NCBI GenBank assembly: GCA_964405465.1
Contig: CAYONZ010000035.1
Span: forward strand, 1 to 35,981
Source of the DNA: CAYONZ01 sp964405465
Lineage (GTDB): Bacteria > Bdellovibrionota > Bdellovibrionia > Bdellovibrionales > JAMPXM01
Direction: 5' to 3'
DNA length: 35,981 nt
Shown: piece after piece, positions 17,754 through 25,624 of the stretch
How the letters are laid out: each line of letters starts with the position of its first letter
How positions within the stretch are numbered: the stretch's first letter is position 1
Translations under genes and position numbers: made by a program
Notes under the pieces: model-generated
What the model saw: only the letters and a program-made list of their open reading frames with translations
What the model was told of the DNA's origin: nothing
The model's database searches: none

Positions 17754-17847
17754 ATTTGGTCCCTCGAACTTTAGAGTCTCAACAGTGGTAACTTCAAGAC
17801 ATGTGCCATTGAATGTGTTGGCAATAGACAGGTGGGCGGGACCAATA

Positions 17848-17970
17848 GGGCTCAAATATCAGGGGTTTAGCCAAGTGTGTGGCAGAGGGGAGTGCCCTTT
17901 CGCGTAAAGTTGAGCCCAATAATGGCACCTTGAATTCTTTAGTGTCTAAAAATGAGACACTGTTTTTTTT
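17848..17970 (+). ncRNA. Possible orphan small RNA ending in an intrinsic terminator
   Basis: On the plus strand GGGCTCAA (17848-17855) pairs with TTGAGCCC (17910-17917). Inside lies a GGCA...TGCC / AGGG...CCCT hairpin (17881-17899). It is followed by a perfect 7-bp terminator hairpin and eight Ts. No plus-strand gene lies upstream that this terminator could serve. A TTGGCA at 17818 could be a -35 but no good -10 follows. The call rests on structure alone. Confidence 0.33.
17941..17970 (+). terminator. Rho-independent terminator (plus strand)
   Basis: AGTGTCT, loop AAAAATG, AGACACT, then G and eight Ts. The T-run is present only on the plus strand. The upstream plus-strand DNA (17754-17940) has no coding frame I can support, so this ends either an unrecognised RNA or antisense transcription through the VWA gene leader. 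Confidence 0.75.
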
Positions 17971-18000
17971 CGCAAAATCTCAGGTAAAAGTAAATTCCAC

Positions 18001-18041
18001 CCAGAAACATGGCCCAGAAACATGGATGGCCAGAAACATGG
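18001..18041. repeat. Three copies of CCAGAAACATGG
   Basis: Exact 12-base copies at 18001-18012, 18014-18025 and 18030-18041, spaced by one and four bases, immediately before the small secreted-protein gene. GGATGG words are interspersed. The spacing is too short for a CRISPR array. Confidence 0.85.
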
Positions 18042-18076
18042 ATGGATGAGTAGTGATGAGGTTCGGGGGTATAAAG

Positions 18077-18562
18077 ATGATTGGGTTTAGGAGTAAACAG
18101 CTTTTATTTAATCTCATTTTGAGACAGACTCTACTTTGTATTTCAGTTGTAATGGCATTGCCCGCTCACATTCTTGCCGCGGATTTAAATTCGAACGACT
18201 TGAAATCTCCAACTTGTTTGTGTCGTCCTGACCTTTACTCAAAGAAGTATCAGCAATTAGAAAGTCATTGGTGGGGAAGTTCACGCTCCTGGACATGTGA
18301 GTATATTTGTACAGTGGAGTTTCCAGTTGAATCTAGTGATCATAAAAAGGAAGAGCGGGTACTTGGATCTTACTCCTCTCGTTTTTATGGTGAAGACAAT
18401 GGAGATGAAGGCATCTGTGAAGGTGCAGTTATGGCTGAAGAGTACAATCCACAAATGGGTAAATTTGTGTTTCTACTTCAAGGAACTCGGGAGTTTTCTC
18501 CGGCGAAGTCGAGTTCGCAGGCTCTCCGCAATTGGTCACTAAACAATTGTCAAAATCGTTAA
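18077..18562 (+). CDS. Small secreted Cys-rich hypothetical protein
   Basis: I do not recognise this family. From ATG 18077 it has 161 residues: a basic start, a hydrophobic export segment (about 13-30) ending PAHILAAD, and a mature part of about 125 residues. That part contains CLC, C-x3-C (CEYIC), a single Cys in GICEG and one near the C-terminus (NNCQNR), six cysteines consistent with disulfides in the periplasm or outside. GGGGG lies seven bases before this ATG, which decides the start; GTG 18053 and ATG 18056 upstream have no such site. It stands alone, converging on the response-regulator gene 43 bases away, and follows the triple repeat. Confidence 0.7.
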   Translation: MIGFRSKQLLFNLILRQTLLCISVVMALPAHILAADLNSNDLKSPTCLCRPDLYSKKYQQLESHWWGSSRSWTCEYICTVEFPVESSDHKKEERVLGSYSSRFYGEDNGDEGICEGAVMAEEYNPQMGKFVFLLQGTREFSPAKSSSQALRNWSLNNCQNR

Positions 18563-18605
18563 AACTTGAAAAATCAATCTTTGTTCGGTAGACGGCCTTG
18601 CCAGA

Positions 18606-18998
18606 TTATTTTGGCAAAACCAACTCAAGTATGTGCTCATAAAGCTGCTTGAGATTGTAGGGCTTGGCATAAAGTGATTGAGCGCCACGTTTCAATGCAT
18701 CTTCTTTGTTAATATCGCTGAATCCAGAAATTAAAATAACGGGTGGGCTGTTGAAGTTGATTTTGCGAATGGCATCAAGAAGAGTGATGCCATCTCCTCC
18801 TGGCATACGGATATCGCTAAGAACCATATCGATTTTATTTGCATTAAATTTCTCGAGCGCTTGTTTGCCGTTTTCAGCCTCGATGACCTTGAAGCCTTCC
18901 CATTCGAGCTTCTCTCTTAAAATCTCTCGTAAATCTGGTTCGTCATCTACAACTAGAACTGTGAGATTGTTCAGAATGGATTTATCAGGTTTTGCCAT
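18606..18998 (-). CDS. Single-domain response regulator (CheY-like receiver)
   Basis: A 130-residue stand-alone receiver domain. The acidic pair is in VVDDEPD, the phosphoacceptor aspartate is in VLSDIRMPGGDG, and the conserved Thr/Ser and Lys positions are ISGFSD and YAKPY. There is no output domain, so it must act on another protein after phosphorylation by a histidine kinase that is not in this window. ATG 18998 has GGGA eight bases upstream; eight further codons are open above it. An inverted TGCAGAA/TTCTGCA repeat lies just upstream. The upstream AAA_28 gene ends 138 bases away on the same strand, so an own promoter is likely. Confidence 0.93.
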   Translation of the reverse strand: MAKPDKSILNNLTVLVVDDEPDLREILREKLEWEGFKVIEAENGKQALEKFNANKIDMVLSDIRMPGGDGITLLDAIRKINFNSPPVILISGFSDINKEDALKRGAQSLYAKPYNLKQLYEHILELVLPK

Positions 18999-19028
18999 TA
19001 TTTTGTTCCCAATATACTGCATCTTGGA

Positions 19029-19070
19029 TGCAGAAACTTCAGTTCTGCACTATATTCTAATTTTGCAGAA
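19029..19070. repeat. TGCAGAA inverted and direct repeats upstream of the receiver gene
   Basis: TGCAGAA (19029-19035), its complement TTCTGCA (19043-19049) with a seven-base gap, and TGCAGAA again (19064-19070). The first pair can form a hairpin or a dyad operator 30-50 bases upstream of the receiver start. Its binding protein is unknown. Confidence 0.4.
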
Positions 19071-19136
19071 GACTTGCTACATTGCCAAGACATTCCTGCA
19101 GTTACGAGATACTGCGTACTGATCCTAGATCAAAGT

Positions 19137-19748
19137 TTAGGGTAGAGCTCTCGAGTGTTGTGTCTTTAGGTGTTCGACAATTTTGGAGTAGCTAAGGCCA
19201 GCCAAAATATGGTCCATGATAATCAATGCAGTCTGCATCTTGATTGAAAAATTTTGGTCATTGTGAATGACGAATCTCTGCGGGTGATGTTTCCAAACAG
19301 TGAGGATTTTCTTGTTGATCGCTTGGGCGGCTGAAGGAGATTCAATGCGAGTAACCGAACTTTGATAGGCCGACTCCGCCGCTGTGTCGAGATGTAAAAC
19401 CCAATCATATCTGGCCAGTTCAACTTTTCGACTTGAATCAATGGCCTTATAGAATTCAGATTCTTTTCCAGGCCAGTAGGCGGCACCATCGACTGTGCCG
19501 CGATCACAAATCAGTATTTTATTTTTTTCTAGATGTTGGGATTGTCTTTCGAGCTCACTTTGCACTGAGTAGATAGCGCGCTGTTGGCACTTTTGACTAA
19601 ATGAGTGCTCAAGCCTTGGAAACCCGCCGCGAAATAAAATTGAAGCAGCTTCAGGTACTATGGTTGCTTTGCGGCGAAATTCTTTTGCGAGTAGTTCTGC
19701 AAGTGTTGTTTTTCCTGCGGAGGGACCTCCAGTTAAACAGATTTTCAT
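19137..19748 (-). CDS. AAA_28-type P-loop ATPase/kinase
   Basis: A 203-residue single-domain P-loop protein. Walker A is GGPSAGKTT (7-15); ICDRGTVDGAAYWPG (about 84-98) is the Walker B/DRG segment seen in AAA_28 and NadR-like kinases. Such proteins phosphorylate small molecules or act as NTPases; the substrate is unknown. Its ATG lies two bases after the TGA of the upstream beta-CASP nuclease gene, so the two are translated as a pair. Confidence 0.85.
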   Translation of the reverse strand: MKICLTGGPSAGKTTLAELLAKEFRRKATIVPEAASILFRGGFPRLEHSFSQKCQQRAIYSVQSELERQSQHLEKNKILICDRGTVDGAAYWPGKESEFYKAIDSSRKVELARYDWVLHLDTAAESAYQSSVTRIESPSAAQAINKKILTVWKHHPQRFVIHNDQNFSIKMQTALIIMDHILAGLSYSKIVEHLKTQHSRALP

Positions 19749-19750
19749 TT

Positions 19751-21238
19751 TCAGGACTCTCCCTCATTTGGTGATTTCGAGCCGTTGGCTCCATCGCGAT
19801 AGCCGTCGCGAAAGGCATCAAGAGTGTGATCGATTGTTTTGATGATGCCGCCATTGCCCAGTTCAAATTTTTCACCGAACTCTGGTATTGTCACCGCGAA
19901 GTTGAGCTCTTCTTCAATTTTGGCTTTTAGAGTCGTCAATGCCTGCGGTTCTCCATGATTGAGAAATACATGTGCGGGAGCGCGCTTTAAATGGCGAAGC
20001 CAATCCAGAAGATCATTGGAATCAGCATGGGCTGAGAGTGATTCAATGGTGAAAATCTCGGCTCGAATTGGCACGGGCTGATGGTGAATGCGAATCTCAT
20101 TTAGTCCGGCTTGAATCAAGCGACCTTTTGTTCCCTCGGCTTGATAGCCAACAAAAAGCAGACCGTTCTTTGGGTCGGGCAGGCGATGTTTCAGGTGGTG
20201 CATCACTCTTCCACCAGAGAGCATGCCAGATGCCGAAATCACAATCATCGGCCCTTCTTTGCGATGTAAGCGAATGGACTCTTCGAGACTCTGCACAGAC
20301 TTAAAACACGATGTGCAAATTGGCGAAACCAGCTGGCCATTGGCGACGGTCAACTGATGCTCATCAGGGTAACTCAAAAATATTTCGGTGGCATCTTTCG
20401 ACAGGGGACTATCGAGATAAACTGGAATTTTCGGAATTGCATTTTGATTTTCAAGCTGCGTGATAAGATACAAAAGTTCTTGTGTTCTTCCTACGCTGAA
20501 GGCGGGGATCACCAAGACTCCGCCTCGTTTGGCAACCTTCAAGATCACTTTTTGCAATTCAAAAAATGGTGAGCTTCGAGGTTGTACTCGATCACCGTAG
20601 GTTGATTCGAGAACCAAAAAATCTGTTTCGGAAATCGTAACAGGTGGTTTGATAATCAGCGATCGACCGTTACCGAGGTCGCCGCTGAAGGTGATGGTTC
20701 GTGGACCATGTGGGCCTTGAAATAGAAGCTGCACGAACGACGATCCTAAAATATGACCAGCTCTCAAAAAACGAAACTGCAAATGTGGATGCAGCTCGTG
20801 CCAAACATCAGATTTAACCGGCCGAAGGAGGTCCAAGGTTTTGGCGGCATCGACTTTATCGTACAGAGCCAGAGCCGGTGAATGCTTGCTATAGCGACTG
20901 CGATTGGCATACTCAGCATCTTCTTCTTGGAGATGTGCACTATCCATCAAAAGAATTCGACAAAGATCGGCTGTCGCTTCGGAGCAATAGATCGGCTTCG
21001 CATAACCCATCTTAACTAGTCGAGGCAAAAGACCAGAGTGATCGGTGTGTGCGTGTGTGAGAAGGATGGCGTCGAGAGTTTTCGGATCGACCACCGGATT
21101 CCAATTTAGGAGTCTTCGTGGTTTGGGGCCTTGAAAAAGGCCGCAGTCGATGAGCAGCTGCATCTTGCTGGCAGGGTCTTTGACTAAAGTTCGGCTACCG
21201 GTCACGGTTTGGGCTGCGCCCAGAAATTCGATTTCCAT
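19751..21238 (-). CDS. Metallo-beta-lactamase/beta-CASP RNA nuclease
   Basis: A 495-residue protein of the beta-CASP group, which cleaves RNA endo- or exonucleolytically. The zinc motif THAHTDHSG (61-69; H62, H64, D66, H67) follows the family start EFLGAAQTVTGS. Downstream are GHILGSSF, FSGDLG, ESTYGD, the beta-CASP part with PAFSVGRTQELLYL and ISASGMLSGG, SLSAHAD and the C-terminal FLNHGE motif. It resembles the YSH1/KseA-like proteins widespread in bacteria. The conserved text starts at ATG 21238; the upstream extension to 21379 overlaps the transpeptidase gene and is not used. It lies 58 bases after the transpeptidase stop and two bases before the AAA_28 gene. Confidence 0.95.
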   Translation of the reverse strand: MEIEFLGAAQTVTGSRTLVKDPASKMQLLIDCGLFQGPKPRRLLNWNPVVDPKTLDAILLTHAHTDHSGLLPRLVKMGYAKPIYCSEATADLCRILLMDSAHLQEEDAEYANRSRYSKHSPALALYDKVDAAKTLDLLRPVKSDVWHELHPHLQFRFLRAGHILGSSFVQLLFQGPHGPRTITFSGDLGNGRSLIIKPPVTISETDFLVLESTYGDRVQPRSSPFFELQKVILKVAKRGGVLVIPAFSVGRTQELLYLITQLENQNAIPKIPVYLDSPLSKDATEIFLSYPDEHQLTVANGQLVSPICTSCFKSVQSLEESIRLHRKEGPMIVISASGMLSGGRVMHHLKHRLPDPKNGLLFVGYQAEGTKGRLIQAGLNEIRIHHQPVPIRAEIFTIESLSAHADSNDLLDWLRHLKRAPAHVFLNHGEPQALTTLKAKIEEELNFAVTIPEFGEKFELGNGGIIKTIDHTLDAFRDGYRDGANGSKSPNEGES

Positions 21239-21296
21239 TCTCAAAGCGTAGCTGAGAATTTTGGGTTGGGCGAGTGAAATTTGTTTTGTGTTTGCA

Positions 21297-23048
21297 CTAG
21301 GGCTGTGACAATCCCAAAACAATTTTCTGATCTCGGCCATAGATGTCGGGTCTAAAGTGCAGTGTCCCTCCCTGGTCAACCCAAGAAGTAAAATACACCA
21401 AGAAAACGGGAATAGGGCGTTCCGGCTTAAGTGTGATCTCTTCGTTCAGTGTGAGACCTTTTTGAATGGTCTCGGCAATCTGTGCATCACTTGGAGCACG
21501 CAAACTATAGAGCGCCAGGGCTTTTGGATTTTCAAGGCGAATACAGCCAGAACTAAAAGTTCGAACTCGTTTTCGAAATAATTTTTTGCTTGGAGTGTCG
21601 TGGAGGTAGATTGAAAATGGATTGCTTAAGGGGAACTTGATACGCCCGAGTGAGTTTGAGGGGCCAGGGTCTTGAATGGCAAAATAAGGAAAATTATTTG
21701 CTTCATCCACGGCTTTCCAGTTTTCTTTGGTGGGATCGACTTCAAGAGTTTCACTGTCGGTCCGTTTAAAAAAATGAAAGCCACGTTCGACGTAAGCCTC
21801 TGGCTTTTTTTTGAGCTCAGGTAAGATGTCTTCAATCAAGAGTTTTTGTGGCACATACCAGTGCGGATTCAATACCACTTTTTCAAGAGCGCTTTGAAAT
21901 GACGGTGTTTCACGAAACTCTTTACCGACAACGACATTCATTGAGAGCATGGTTTCTGAGTTTTCAACCGCGTCCAGGCGAAAGGCCGCAGTGTTAACCC
22001 AGATATAGTTTTTGGGGAGGGTGCGCGGAAGCCATCGCCACCTCTCGAGGTTCACCTGAATTTGTCGAATGCGAGTGCTGACAGAAACATTGAGTTCATT
22101 GAGAGTGGCATTGTCGAGTTGGCCTGACGGATTCAATCCGTGACGTTGTTGAAAGTATTTGAGACTGGCTTGCAAGCTTCGGTCGAAGTTTGTGGAATGA
22201 AGTGAGTTTTTTTCTTCAGGAAAAACGTGAAAGTCTCCAGAGATTTGAAGGCGTTTTTTGAGTTGTGCCACTTCTTTGCCACGGTCGTTGAGCTTTAGAT
22301 TTTTCTTTCGCGAAAGAGTGGGCCAGCCTCCATTTTTGCGAATTTCTAATAGATTTTGTAAGGCCGTTTTGAGTCTTTGATAATCGATGGAATGCGGGAG
22401 GAGTTGCTTGAGCAGTGAAAATGGGTTCGAAGACCCCAGTTTTTCAAGGGCAAAAAGATCTTGATTGGGTTTGAAATCAGAACGGATGTACCAATCAGGA
22501 TCTGATTTCTGCAAATTCGTTCGCCCCAATTGGATGTGGTGATACAAAGTGAGGTAAACATCACTCAGCAAGATTTCAAGATCAGCTTGAATCGACAGGT
22601 CCGTCGGAAATTTCTTTTGACGAACGCTCAGTCCTTGCAAGAGGCTCAGTTGATAATCTTCAGGTGCAAGGCCTTCGGCTTCGGCAGCTGATTCAATCCA
22701 TTTGATCATTTGTGTTGCATCAGCCTTGAGCTTGTTTTCAGAAAACCAAAAGGCTTCATATTGATTACTTTGATAAGCCGACTCTAGATCACCGGTATTT
22801 CGCAATTGTGCCGGCAATACTTTGGGAAAGCGATTTTCGAGCCCACTAGCGAATCGTAATTCGAGTTGCTTGGCAAGCGGGGAGCGAAGTGAGAGTTCTT
22901 CAGGGCGCGGGGCCGACGATTCTGGGCGGGGTGGCTGAACAGCACAACCCGAAATGAGGAGCAAAATGAAAATCACGAAATAGCCGACGATGGTATTTGC
23001 GAAAGGCGAAAGTTTTTCGGATTTTCTTGAGTAGAGACTGTGAAGCAT
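21297..23048 (-). CDS. L,D-transpeptidase lipoprotein (YcbB/LdtD type)
   Basis: A 583-residue murein transpeptidase that makes 3-3 cross-links or attaches proteins to peptidoglycan. The export segment has a lipobox LISGC (C35). Then come the YcbB scaffold domain (about 60-240), a peptidoglycan-binding repeat (LNDRGKEVAQLKKRLQ, about 252-300) and the YkuD catalytic domain (about 345-520) with HDTPSK and SSGCIRLENP, where C502 is the nucleophile. All expected parts are present. No clear Shine-Dalgarno sequence precedes the ATG. An intrinsic terminator of the upstream gene lies about 35 bases before it, so it needs its own promoter. Confidence 0.95.
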   Translation of the reverse strand: MLHSLYSRKSEKLSPFANTIVGYFVIFILLLISGCAVQPPRPESSAPRPEELSLRSPLAKQLELRFASGLENRFPKVLPAQLRNTGDLESAYQSNQYEAFWFSENKLKADATQMIKWIESAAEAEGLAPEDYQLSLLQGLSVRQKKFPTDLSIQADLEILLSDVYLTLYHHIQLGRTNLQKSDPDWYIRSDFKPNQDLFALEKLGSSNPFSLLKQLLPHSIDYQRLKTALQNLLEIRKNGGWPTLSRKKNLKLNDRGKEVAQLKKRLQISGDFHVFPEEKNSLHSTNFDRSLQASLKYFQQRHGLNPSGQLDNATLNELNVSVSTRIRQIQVNLERWRWLPRTLPKNYIWVNTAAFRLDAVENSETMLSMNVVVGKEFRETPSFQSALEKVVLNPHWYVPQKLLIEDILPELKKKPEAYVERGFHFFKRTDSETLEVDPTKENWKAVDEANNFPYFAIQDPGPSNSLGRIKFPLSNPFSIYLHDTPSKKLFRKRVRTFSSGCIRLENPKALALYSLRAPSDAQIAETIQKGLTLNEEITLKPERPIPVFLVYFTSWVDQGGTLHFRPDIYGRDQKIVLGLSQP

Positions 23049-23081
23049 AGAAGGCTTATCGGAAATTTTAGGGCAAAATCG

Positions 23082-23118
23082 AAAAAAGAAAACACCAGAC
23101 TTTGATCGGGTGTTTTCT
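23082..23118 (-). terminator. Rho-independent terminator of the 23245-23694 gene
   Basis: On the minus strand AGAAAACACC (23118-23109), a 12-base loop and GGTGTTTTCT (23096-23087) form a perfect 10-bp stem followed by a run of Ts. It lies 127 bases past the stop of the small secreted-protein gene and upstream of the transpeptidase start. Confidence 0.8.
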
Positions 23119-23244
23119 AAAGATCACAAAAAATTTGCTGAAGGCCCAGAAGCTAAAGGTACAAAACTGCAGGCCCAAAACTAGTTCACCGGAAAATTGA
23201 ACAACGGCTTGGCCTGTCCAAGTGGTAAGCAGCCTTGTTCAGCC

Positions 23245-23694
23245 TTACCAGCTCTGATTCATCGGAACTACAACTGTTGGAACTGGAACCACAACAGTGA
23301 CTTCTGGATCATTTTGAGCCGGCAATTGTGGATTGCTCGGATCTACCACGATAAGCTTGGTTTCTTCACAAGTGTAAGTCTCACAACCTCTATTAAAGCC
23401 ATAGTCTTTAATGATCGCTTTCGATTCGCTTACCGAAGCATCAGAACCAACCTTTTTTCCGTTGATGTACACTCTTCCGGTATTTGGCGAGCTGGCAATC
23501 CGGCCATAAGAGCACTGATTGCCTTTTGACTGTTGGCTCACCCATGAAAAAAACTTGTTCCAGCTCATGTAGGCATCAACTTGTTTAACGTAGCAGTCAG
23601 AATCAGGGACTGCATTTTTGTTTTTTGCCAAAGCATTGGCACCTGCACCCAATACCACGGCGAACATAAGAAAAGAACGAACGACGATATTCAT
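23245..23694 (-). CDS. Small secreted hypothetical protein with four cysteines
   Basis: I do not recognise this family. It has 149 residues: a signal peptide (1-23, cleavage after ALA-like text), then a mature part with four cysteines (C34, C61, C103, C108) that could make two disulfides. The tail is a Val/Pro-rich stretch (VTVVVPVPTVVVP) that may be an extended or surface-binding segment. GGAGG stands four bases before the ATG, a strong ribosome site. The leader contains a long hairpin and an upstream 69-base block that recur before the gene at 25497. It is probably monocistronic, with an own terminator at 23082-23118. Confidence 0.75.
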   Translation of the reverse strand: MNIVVRSFLMFAVVLGAGANALAKNKNAVPDSDCYVKQVDAYMSWNKFFSWVSQQSKGNQCSYGRIASSPNTGRVYINGKKVGSDASVSESKAIIKDYGFNRGCETYTCEETKLIVVDPSNPQLPAQNDPEVTVVVPVPTVVVPMNQSW

Positions 23695-23720
23695 AGAACC
23701 TCCATTAAAAAAAATGATAC

Positions 23721-23767
23721 CGTTTCAAAATTCGGGGATGAATTTCCAATGTCGCGAATTTGAAACG
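23721..23767 (-). promoter_or_regulatory. Leader hairpin, copy 1
   Basis: CGTTTCAAATTCG and CGAATTTTGAAACG on the minus strand pair over 13 bases with one bulge and a 20-base loop. It ends 27 bases before the ATG at 23694. The same CGTTTCA...CCCCGA...TGAAACG arrangement occurs before the gene at 25497. Confidence 0.6.
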
Positions 23768-23786
23768 ATCGATTGTTGAACAGCGG

Positions 23787-23855
23787 CGATAATAACTGAA
23801 TTTTCAAGAAATCCTAGATGTCAGGATTCTGTACAGTGATTCCTAGGTAAAAGAG
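23787..23855 (-). promoter_or_regulatory. Shared upstream block, copy 1
   Basis: This 69-base block aligns without gaps to 25625-25693, with 51 identical positions by my hand count. Most conserved on the minus strand are AATCACTGT, AGAAT and CTGACATCTA, followed by AAATTCAG and a TATTAT that could be a -10. It lies about 95-160 bases before the ATG, upstream of the leader hairpin, so it is probably a promoter with activator sites. Confidence 0.65.
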
Positions 23856-23915
23856 TAAAGAAATGCATTCAGATCTCCGAATTGCCACTCGAAAGCCCAC
23901 GTCTATGACATCGCC

Positions 23916-24908
23916 TCATCTTGCAGATTTTGAATTCTGGCCATTTCGTCGATAGAGTTCATATCCGACCGAGATTTTTGCGCCGTTTGCATCCACAAAT
24001 GGCTCCCAGATTTGCGAATTGACTCCAACTTCACGAATGGTGATTTCCCCCAAAGGAATCTTGTGATCGACGTTAGCCTGCATATATCCAGAAGAAATTT
24101 TCAGCCAAGGTTGTCGAGAGTCACCCATTTGATCGGGTAATTCAAACTCCGTTTCGCGAGTTTCCCCTGAGCGAAGTTTCGGTAACATTCCAAGAAAAGC
24201 ATTGTTGAGAGTGACCTGCGCAGAGTCAAGTAGAAGACCAGAGTCAGATTGAGGGGGATTCCAGCTTCGTCGGATGACAAGATGCTGTTTGGATGGGGCC
24301 TGCGGGACAATAGTCGAACGATTGAAGTTCCAATCAACTTGAAGCAATTCTGCAATGACCTTTGCAACACCTTCATTGACACTAATTTTATCATCGGCAC
24401 TCACGACTTGCAGAAAGGGATTGTTGTCGCGGTAATATTTCTCTCGGAACTCACGCACCACAGACTCCGCCCGACAACCAATGATCGCTAAAAATTTCAT
24501 TCTCGGGTGGGGCTTCTGAAAAAGTGAAAGTACATTCTGTCCTGAATCAGTCAGAATCACTGAGTCAGCCCGCAGTCCTGGTTTGACGTTCTCACGTTTT
24601 GAATTGGCGTGGGAAATCCAAACCAATCCTGCCACCTCAGGATCCTGCAGGGCTTGCCAAAGAAGATTGGCGTCTGCCTGATGCCGAATTTGGATCTCAA
24701 ATCGCTCGCCCAGTGGAGAAAGTTGTTGAAGAAAGCTCTCTTCGATTTCCTTCCACAGAGATGTTCGATATGGATCTTGAAAACTTCCAAATCGAGACCA
24801 GACCGAAGTTTCGGGAGCCTCGTAAACCGAGGTCAATATTAGGATCTTGTTTCGCGCCTCCGCGGCAAAACCGACGACGCTCGCAAGAAAAACAATTGCA
24901 GCGATCAT
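23916..24908 (-). CDS. Secreted protein with caspase-like His/Cys pair
   Basis: From ATG 24908 it has 330 residues with a signal peptide (MIAAIVFLASVVGFAAEA, 1-18). No family can be named with certainty. Residues about 20-150 look like an alpha/beta fold: KILILTSVY, then GLVWISHAN with H100, and MKFLAIIGCRAES with C145. A histidine after one hydrophobic strand and a cysteine after the next, about 45 residues apart, is the layout of clan CD (caspase/gingipain-like) proteases, although SHAN replaces the usual SHG. The C-terminal half is beta-rich. The frame is open to 25025, overlapping the upstream gene; no good ribosome site is seen for either start. It follows the 24937-25497 gene by 28 bases, so they form an operon. 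Confidence 0.68.
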   Translation of the reverse strand: MIAAIVFLASVVGFAAEARNKILILTSVYEAPETSVWSRFGSFQDPYRTSLWKEIEESFLQQLSPLGERFEIQIRHQADANLLWQALQDPEVAGLVWISHANSKRENVKPGLRADSVILTDSGQNVLSLFQKPHPRMKFLAIIGCRAESVVREFREKYYRDNNPFLQVVSADDKISVNEGVAKVIAELLQVDWNFNRSTIVPQAPSKQHLVIRRSWNPPQSDSGLLLDSAQVTLNNAFLGMLPKLRSGETRETEFELPDQMGDSRQPWLKISSGYMQANVDHKIPLGEITIREVGVNSQIWEPFVDANGAKISVGYELYRRNGQNSKSAR

Positions 24909-24936
24909 CGTAAATTTGAAATGGAGGTGCAAAAAA

Positions 24937-25497
24937 TTAAAGGGCACCGACTTTTTCCGAACTATAAACCGAAAGCAATGTAAAGACCCGTTGCGATTCT
25001 GGTGAAACACTCTTAAAACTTTCATTCATGATAGCGCGAATCACTGGGATATTTTCTTTGCTCTTCTGATATTGCTCGACTTGAAGTCCAGCAGCCTGTG
25101 CAGCGGCATTAACCGCAGGCAATTCGTCATTGTATTTATTGATGTAGCTCTCAACCTCTTCTGGAGCTAATCCCAAGGTTTTTCCTTGAGCATAGGTCAA
25201 GGGGGCAAGCTCACCATACTGTTGATCTTCACCATCCAAAACAACAAGTCCGATCATGATCAGTTTGTCGCCAAAAGACAATGCGCCCCAGGAAAAACCT
25301 TTCGCATCCGCATCTTTAGGGCTGGAAGGGGCGCCCGTCCCAACAGTTATGAAGGCCATTGCCCATATGCCAGTCATGAGCGATTCCGTACAGACAGCGA
25401 CGAGGGCTTGCGCTTTTGGCATCACAAATGATCCCATCAAAATCACAATCAAGGCGAGGTTCTTGATTCTTGGCATCTCGAAAAATTTCGTTTTCAT
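24937..25497 (-). CDS. Secreted or membrane hypothetical protein, partner of the His/Cys protein
   Basis: I do not recognise this family. It has 186 residues from ATG 25497, which AAGGAG five bases upstream strongly supports; the frame runs on to 25716 but that text is leader DNA. There is an N-terminal export segment (about 12-32, ending PKAQA), then two more hydrophobic stretches (about 40-53 and 78-86) and a helical, charged C-terminal half. A signal peptide followed by weak membrane association is possible. It is the first gene of an operon with the caspase-like protein and has the second copy of the shared upstream module. Confidence 0.72.
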   Translation of the reverse strand: MKTKFFEMPRIKNLALIVILMGSFVMPKAQALVAVCTESLMTGIWAMAFITVGTGAPSSPKDADAKGFSWGALSFGDKLIMIGLVVLDGEDQQYGELAPLTYAQGKTLGLAPEEVESYINKYNDELPAVNAAAQAAGLQVEQYQKSKENIPVIRAIMNESFKSVSPESQRVFTLLSVYSSEKVGAL

Positions 25498-25528
25498 AGG
25501 TTCTCCTTTGTTGGTTTCTGTTTGGTGA

Positions 25529-25608
25529 CGTTTCAAAAAAGTCGGGGAGAAATTTCTCCTGTGGCATTGCGGATCTACACAAATCTGAGTGAGTACAAAC
25601 CTGAAACG
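25529..25608 (-). promoter_or_regulatory. Leader hairpin, copy 2
   Basis: CGTTTCA (25535-25529 on plus reads as CGTTTCA; TGAAACG at 25602-25608) forms the same closing 7-bp stem as copy 1, with a larger interior. The interior contains the perfect palindrome GGAGAAATTTCTCC (25546-25559) next to the shared CCCCGA. It ends about 30 bases before the ATG at 25497. Confidence 0.55.
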
Positions 25609-25624
25609 ACTTCTTGTTAGGTGG

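Noticed and set aside
18001..18041. Triple repeat as a CRISPR remnant
   Set aside because: Spacers of one and four bases and a 12-base unit do not fit any CRISPR type, and no cas gene is present.
18606..18650. Hairpin TTGCCA/TGGCAA at the end of the receiver gene as a terminator
   Set aside because: The stem is only six bases and no T-run follows on either strand.
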